Assembly: GCA_029721435.1 (NCBI GenBank)
Contig: CM056580.1
Location: 76,037,367 to 76,101,366, forward strand
DNA: 64,000 bases
Direction: 5' to 3'
DNA from: Gymnothorax reevesii
Taxonomy: Eukaryota; Chordata; Actinopteri; Anguilliformes; Muraenidae
Below are positions 58,086-64,000 of the stretch, in pieces (within the stretch, counting starts at the first letter, position 1; each line of letters begins with the position of its first letter). Below the pieces are notes generated by a model. That model was not told the DNA's origin. It worked only from the letters and a program-made list of their open reading frames with translations, and did no database searches. A program made the translations under genes and the position numbers.

Positions 58086-59075
58086 GTACCGTGAAAAAGC
58101 ATGCACCCCTTCTCAATTTCTTCTATTTTTGCTCATTTGTGTATTTATGTGTTTCTGGTAATTAAACTAATTTTTTGTAAGACTTGAGTAACACAAAATG
58201 TGGCTTTTAAATCATCTTTTCATTCAATGAAGGTAAACCGTAATTCAAAACCTATATTTAACACCCATGCGAAAAAAAAATAATTGATCCGCTGAATATA
58301 ACTCGCTGTGCCCCCCATGGTGTCAGTAAATGCAGTCACACATGTACGATGACTGCCAATGAGTCTTTCACGTCACTGTGGAGGAATTTTGGCCCACTCT
58401 TCTTTGCAGAATTGTTTGAATGGAGCCACATTGGAGGGTTTTCAAATGTTCACGGCCTGTTTAATGTTATGCCTCTGTGTAATGCCCCTTTCCTTTGGCA
58501 TTCCCATGGCTGGGTACTTGCTCCTAGCCAATTATTCAATTATCCTCACTTCTCCTCAGTTAAGGCTTTCACTTGTTTCCTTTTAGTTAAGATGTATTTT
58601 ATTATTTAAAGCTTAGTTTCACCCTTCAAGGGCAGGTAGCCATAGTCTGTTTCCCCTCTGTGTTTAATGCACTCCCTTTTTCATTATCCTTCAAGTTTTA
58701 TATTTGTTTGTGTTATATGGCACTTCATTTCATTTAATAAAATCCATGTCCCTGCATTTGGGCCCTCAGCTCCACTCCTTGCCGTGGGACCCTTATAACA
58801 TCTTTGGGTGCCAGGGCATGTCACTCTGCATCTCAGTCACAATCAAGAAGGGACTTTGACTTGGCATTACTTTTTCACATAGGGCCAGGTAGGCTTTGAT
58901 AGCTTTTTCCCCTTAATAAATGAAATCATCATTAAAAAAACTGCATTTTGTATTTACTCGGGTTATCTTTTTCTTGTATTAAAATTTGTTTGATGATCTG
59001 AAAAATTTAAATGTGAAAAATATGCCAAAAAGTAAGAAATCAGGAAGGGGGTAAATACTTTTTCTGTGTATCTTT
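58086..59075 (-). mobile_element. Internally deleted Tc1-like element
   Basis: Left terminal repeat from CAGTACCGTGAAAAAGCATG, right terminal repeat ending AAGGGGGTAAATACTTTTTC; these are complementary. Next to the left repeat, minus-strand transposase C-terminal sequence remains (GGAATTTTGGCCCACTCTTC, also seen at 4120). It is interrupted at about 58476 by an LTR-like insert, and soon after joins the right terminal repeat directly, so most of the transposase gene is missing. Confidence 0.7.
58476..58810 (+). mobile_element. Solo-LTR-like insertion in the Tc1 copy
   Basis: Begins TGTGTAATGCCCC, has a polyadenylation-type TTTAATAAAATCC near 58732, then CCTGCATTTGGGCCCTCAG and CTTGCCGTGGGAC, a layout common at the 3' end of fish Ty3/gypsy long terminal repeats. 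The Tc1 sequence resumes after it at about 58815. A target duplication and the exact right end are not resolved, so a SINE cannot be excluded. Confidence 0.45.
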
Positions 59076-59439
59076 TTGCCTTTGCATTTGTTAGATTAAG
59101 AGAGCCGTAACACATATCAGTAATCTTCCGAGCTCAAGTATGTTTGCTTTCACATTTCGTACGAGTAGCCATTCATCTGTCTCAGCAAACAGATCCGCTC
59201 TGAAAACGCGCTCTCTGTGTGCAAGGCCTGGGTGGCCAAAGCAATAGGTAACCCATTCAAAAGCGGAACACACACAAGTATCTAAGGGTTTTTATAGCTT
59301 AGTCGTAATTAGGATTAGCTGGCCAAACTCTTTAACCCAAGAATGAAATAATAAAATCATTATAATTCCTCAAAAACATAAAAAAAATCTAAATTTGATT
59401 AAATGATGCATTTTAAATGTTTAGGTTTTAAAACTTGTG

Positions 59440-59650
59440 TTACCATGCACTGGACAAGCAATTTGTAGACAGAGATAACAGTTTTCTGTTTTCTCTTATC
59501 TCGGTAAGAGTGCTCTCGACCACTCGTAGAATTTTCTCTTACCTAAGAGAAGAGCAAAAATAAGAAAACATTGGTGTATCCCAGAAATCTATGGGTAAGA
59601 ACAAAAATAAGAGAAAATCCGTTCTTATATCGCTTCTTGCATGAGGCCCA
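59440..59650. repeat. Short repeat with TCTTATTTT motifs, possible MITE remnant
   Basis: Contains several forms of TTCTCTTA and AATAAGA in both orientations (for example TTTTCTCTTATCTC near 59488 and AATAAGAGAAAATCC near 59606) and ends TGCATGAGGCCC. This is reminiscent of Harbinger- or hAT-type MITEs, but no clean ends were found. Confidence 0.35.
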
Positions 59651-60635
59651 ATGTTCTTACAGTTCAAGGCTGTGTTAGCTTAATGCGAGATGTGACAAGA
59701 CCCATGTCTTCCAAAAAGTTCAACTTTTGACTCATCAGACCACAGAATATCATCCCAAAAGCCTAGGAGGGTCACACATGTAGGCAGATCTGAGGCGAGC
59801 CTTTGTGTCCTTTTTGGTCTCCACTAGTTTTCGCTTTGGTACTCTCCAAAGGATACCATTTTTGTTCTATCCCTTTGTTATTGTGGAAACATTAACACTG
59901 ACCTTAACTGAGGTAAGTGTGGCCTGCAGATCTATGGATGTTAGTATGAGTTCTTTCATGACCCTCTGGATGAGTACTCAACACGCTCTTGGAAAACTTT
60001 TGGTAGGCCAGCCACTCTTGCAAAGGTTCACTATTGCTCCAAGTTTTCTCTATCAGCGGGTAATTGCTCTGACCATGATTTTCAAAGCCTTATAAAAGGG
60101 TTTAAAGTCATTTCCAGACTATTTCATTGCAATGAATTTGTTTCTGCACTCTTTTTTAATTTTATTAGATCTTAGCATCATGTGCTGCTTTTTGCCCACT
60201 TCACACTGCCAGACAGGTTCTAGTATTTAACCGATGCTAAGATTCAACTGGGCTGGGATTAATAATGCCGTGGTATGTCTTTGACATCAAACCCCATTGT
60301 ATTGGTGAATTCAATAAGGGCCCAACTCACTACATTTTCAACATGGAGTTAAGCCCTTAATGAACTCACCAATTCACTTCTAAATTACATTTGTTTAGTT
60401 GGTAAATTCAGTTATAAATGGGGCAGTTACTTTTTCACATAGGGCCAGGTTGAGTTGGTAGCTTTCTTCTGTCAATAAAATAAAACTCATTTTAAAATTG
60501 AATTTTGTGTTTACCTGGGTTATCTTTGTCTAATATTAAATTTTGTTTGATTATCTGAAACATTTAAGTATGACATATGCAAAAATAGAAGAAACTGGGA
60601 AGGGAGCAGATACTTTTTTGCAGCATTGTACACAT
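59650..60635 (-). mobile_element. Second Tc1-like relic (5' half with terminal repeat)
   Basis: Minus-strand N-terminal half of a Tc1 element: TGACTCATCAGACCACAGAA and TAACACTGACCTTAACTGAG blocks follow the gene order seen at 4560-4780, then a leader, then a terminal repeat from GCAGTTACTTTTTCACATAG to GGGAGCAGATACTTTTTTGC. The left half is missing. It may be a separate truncated copy, or part of one larger nest with 58086-59075. Confidence 0.65.
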
Positions 60636-60639
60636 GATC

Positions 60640-61160
60640 TCTCTAAAAGCAGCATTTTTTTTTTTATTGCTGTGTCATATGGAACAGTGTTGCACTCTGT
60701 GCGCAAGGCTGGCCATCACCAAAGGCTTAACGTGCAGCAGCTCACAGGCGGTCTTTAGCCTCATCCCCACTGGGATTTCTTTCTATAAATATTCTGGCAA
60801 ATTGAGGGAAGATGGTGTGTGAGAACAGAAGTTGGGGCTGCACTGTCAGAAAATTTGATTCCTGGGTGAGACCTTAGTTGCATTGGTGAGATCAGTCTTA
60901 GAACTCATCTGTAGGGACAAAGCCTAAGCTTTAAGGCACTTTCTTTAATGAGTTGTACACATTTTGTATACTGCATGTCCGTTTTATGTGGTTTCAATAA
61001 AACTCATTTGGTTTTGTTGTTGTTAACCTACTCAATTGCTCACCCACTGAACATAAGCTATTTAAACATAATTGGTGTGGTTATGAACATATTGCTTACA
61101 TAGGCTAACTGTAGGACCACAAATGAGTCATCCCCATTCCATTGTTGTCATTAACATTAT
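60640..61160. other. 5' flank, no gene recognised
   Basis: AT-rich, unique-looking sequence with a poly-T run near 60654. Nothing supported. Confidence 0.4.
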
Positions 61161-61169
61161 AATTCTCAA

Positions 61170-61485
61170 ACTAGAGGCACTCGTAGAGTGCAAACCTCCG
61201 CCAAGGCAGCAAAATCCAAATCTTCATGAGTGGGAGCAAAGTTGAGTTATCTCGTGTCATACGATTTCAAGATGGCTGCCGTGGTGGCCATATTGTTTAC
61301 CTGATTGTGGTGAAAATCGATAAAGTCCATCCTTGATGTAATAGCAATGCACCTACAAAATTTCAGCCAAATCCGTGCATAACTTTTTGAGTTATGTTGT
61401 TAACAAACAGACAGACAGAAAGACAAACAAGCAAACAGGGGTGAAAACATAACTTCCGCCCCAACTTCGTTAGCGGAGGTAACTA
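61170..61485 (+). repeat. Dispersed repeat with GCGGAGGT-type ends
   Basis: Starts near GCAAACCTCCGCCAAGG and ends TTAGCGGAGGTAAC; ACCTCCGC and GCGGAGGT are complementary. In between are AAAATTTCAGCCAAATCCG and a short ACAGACAGACAG run, a combination I recognise as recurring in teleosts. No open frame; class unknown. Confidence 0.5.
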
Positions 61486-61589
61486 CAGGTTAACCCTCAG
61501 AATTTGGCAGTGCTGTGGGTGGGGTTATTTGATTTGCAGATTTAACTAAAGCTAAATGTAAGTGAACCAGCAGGCAGTGCTGGAGGACT

Positions 61590-61675
61590 GGAGACTGTTC
61601 TTGAGTCCCGATTTCCAAGGACTCAGCTCTGGGGACTCGAGGACTCGGTCCGAGACCCGGCACGAGTCCTTTAAA
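61590..61675. repeat. Cluster of GAGTCC/GGACTC motifs
   Basis: Within about 85 bp the hexamer GAGTCC or its complement GGACTC occurs about six times, in both orientations, making a partly palindromic block. Confidence 0.6.
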
Positions 61676-61876
61676 AAATGCTAATTTTGGTGCAATTTGA
61701 ATTGAAAAAATACCATAAAAAAATTTAAATTGCAATTTACCTCAAACTTAGCCATGTACCATAGTACAGTTACAGTTACGTACATTATATAAATATAAGC
61801 TTCCAGGCATGCAGGCAAGACTGTCGGAGTGTCGGTAATTCTAGTCAATTACCACAATCTTGATGCTATCACAGGA

Positions 61877-61990
61877 TTGACCGGGAAACAGCACGTTATT
61901 GAAAAGCCACTGATTTGTAGTTGACCGGGAAATATGATCGAAAAGTAGTATGCATGACTGACCGGGAGATCATCATGTGGTTGACCAACT
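61877..61990 (+). repeat. Short degenerate direct repeat with TTGACCGGGA
   Basis: TTGACCGGGA or a close form starts near 61877, 61921, 61958 and 61981, separated by about 23-44 bp of poorly related sequence. Confidence 0.45.
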
Positions 61991-61999
61991 ATTGCATCC

Positions 62000-63040
62000 A
62001 ATGTATCTCATTTTGGAGCCCAAGCACCCAGGTAAGCACACAATCTAATATGAATTATTCAAAAACAGGTACTCCTGCTCGATAATCTTCACAGGCCTAG
62101 TTTATTACTAGTAGCTAACTGCGTCTGGGATATTGGAGACTCGATCACAAATTATAGGCTGTTTTGTGTATATAAACTTCTAGCTTCCTATCCTACATTG
62201 TAGACAAGCTTGAATACCCCCGACCAGAATAGCTGGCTAACCTCCGGTTTATTTTCTAGTTTCTTCAACAAAATGGCAAAGTAAGCAAATGTAGGAGAAG
62301 ATGCATGAATGTAATCAATGGAGAGATGGAGTGATAGCCACTGTATTTTTAAGAAGCACCTTCAACATGCCAAGACTTTTTACCACTAGTTAGGCATTAG
62401 CTAGCACTGTGACAGTAGGCTACAACTCGAATATTCCGCTTAGCAGCTAATGGGAAGACAGCATTATCGCAGTAAATTCAGCATAGGCAGGCTACAACTC
62501 TCCATCAAACCATTGTGGCTAGCGACAATATTGTACTAATTTATTTGAGATTAGCCATTCCACAGCCTGGCTCTGGTCAAACTGTACTTGTATGTAGCTA
62601 AGTTTATATGGCGCAAAGCAGCTTACACTGCTGAAGTGGTTATTGCGACAAAAAGGCAACGTTGTTGTGCTTGAATGAAAAATTACCACGGAATGATTGC
62701 TCAGGATGGCATATTTGACCTAGCTATGATGAGCATGAGCCATGTAAGGCAACACAAGCTATTCATCTTATTCAGCCACGCCCATTTTTAAAATTTCTTG
62801 TCTTCCGCAATTGGCTTGAAGGTCAGATGGAGGGATTGTACTTGTACACCCAAGGTTAATGAACTCCACCAAGTGGGTGGATGACATGTGGCGGTGGCCT
62901 CAGGTGTCATATGGAGATATTTTAAATTATTTAGTGCTGTCGGTGGGCATTGATGGGGCGGCCATGAAAAAGTGAACTGGCGTTACGGTGAAAATATACT
63001 AAACAACGAAAGAAACACAAATGAGTTCTAATTAGGTCTA
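62000..63040. other. 5' flank, no gene recognised
   Basis: Unique-looking sequence with no identified gene or repeat. Confidence 0.4.
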
Positions 63041-63041
63041 G

Positions 63042-63288
63042 CTGGCACTCAGCGACGGCATTTCAGAACTCTTCAGCGAATGAAGGTAATTTTGGTGACT
63101 AGTACGTGCTTCGTCCGTTTACATTTTCCAATCGGACAGCTGTCTATTTTTTTACAGCTAGTTGTGTGAATATGCTGAAAAAAACAGGTGTACATACTTG
63201 TCGCCGAAATTACCTTCATTCGAAAATGAGTTTGGATATGCCGCTCTCCCTGGAAAAAAGAAAAGAAAATGCCGTTGCTGAGTGCCAG
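63042..63288. mobile_element. Foldback element with two pairs of inverted arms
   Basis: Outer arms 63042-63063 and 63267-63288 match in 21 of 22 positions when inverted (CTGGCACTCAGCGACGGCAT at the left). Inner arms 63077-63098 and 63201-63222 match in 20 of 22 (CGAATGAAGGTAATTTTGG at the left). The roughly 100-bp centre is unpaired. It is MITE-like and recent judging by arm identity; no target duplication was identified. Confidence 0.7.
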
Positions 63289-63299
63289 TGCATAGAATA

Positions 63300-64000
63300 A
63301 TTTATGATTTAATTATTTTTCTGTACTGAATGTAGCCCATTATTTTGTCACTGATAGATCGTATGGGGGAGAGAAGCCGTATCTTCAATTACCACTTGAT
63401 TATTCTTGAACTGGAAAACGTGTTAATAAAGGAAAACCATCAAGAATTAGCCAAGACTAATTGTCAATAAAGGGTTGGATATTTTCCCCCGAATTTTCAT
63501 GTCTAGCGCTAGCCCTGACCCACCATTACGAGTTATCTTGTATTTGGCAGTCGTAAAAACAAACCGGAAAGTAAGTTTGCACGTAATTATTATAGGAAAT
63601 CACATTAATTATGACCGTATGCACATTTACACTTGTTTCATTAACCTTTCTTTGTTTTGCAGTCACTTTGACTGAGTAAACACGAGAGTACATTAACTAA
63701 CTCGCTAACTTGCTTTTCTTTAGTTGCTCAGTATATTTTAGCCATTTTATTTTAATTGGTGAATGGCCGTAATATGTAGCAACTTGATTGCCACTCTTCA
63801 TTATATAGCGCGGCTACATGTACAGTAAGCTAAGGCTGCTGTTGTGATATCCTTGAACCATGTATGCAGCCAACGCTCACCTTAGTTTTTCATGTTAAAA
63901 TGATATGGATATATCCAAAAACTAAGTTGTATATTTCAATTACTTTGAAAAGCACCAATTCACATTACTGTATTTTGATGCGTGATGCATAATGAGTCAG
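63300..64000. other. Window end, no gene recognised
   Basis: No repeat or coding signature; short open frames only. Confidence 0.4.

Overview
This is a 64 kb piece of vertebrate nuclear DNA, most likely from a teleost or other ray-finned fish. It is AT-rich, intron-dominated and packed with decayed fish-type Tc1/mariner transposons, piggyBac-, Harbinger- and hAT-like short elements and microsatellites. No bacterial operon, CRISPR array, phage, rRNA gene or functional tRNA gene was seen.

The only real protein-coding gene I can support is sfrp1 (secreted frizzled-related protein 1), on the minus strand. Exon 1 (53539-53014) encodes the signal peptide and the ten-cysteine frizzled domain. Exon 2 (45378-45298) encodes the start of the netrin-like domain. 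Exon 3 (10220-9895) encodes the rest of that domain and the stop codon. All four splice sites are canonical, both introns are phase 1, and the joined frame is 310 codons plus stop with no lesion. Intron 1 is about 7.6 kb and intron 2 about 35 kb. The 5' flank (53540-64000) and 3' flank (1-9894) contain no other gene that I can recognise.

Layout. 1-9894: 3' flank with two Tc1 relics, a tandem about-150-bp module carrying CTCF-like cores and a palindromic nuclear-receptor site (about 4950-5350), and a foldback MITE. 10221-45297: intron 2, a transposon graveyard with at least nine Tc1/mariner copies of several lineages. It includes a clean Tc1-in-Tc1 nest (29104-31945), two TTAA-flanked MITEs, a Tc1 relic whose centre is replaced by about 29 copies of a 27-bp minisatellite (41085-41890), and a Harbinger relic next to exon 2. 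45379-53013: intron 1, with a hAT-like MITE, a 682-bp TTAA-flanked element and two alternating purine-pyrimidine tracts. 53540-64000: promoter-proximal flank, a composite Tc1 plus solo-LTR region (58086-60635) and several foldback repeats.

Functionally the window is one Wnt-pathway antagonist locus with a large intron and flanks that may hold regulatory DNA. The transposon proteins are all broken and are not expected to act. The most unusual structures are the 27-bp two-variant minisatellite inside a Tc1 relic and the duplicated CTCF-like/TREpal module downstream of sfrp1. No novel multi-gene system was found. Family calls for repeats rest on recognising characteristic sequences by eye, not on a database search.
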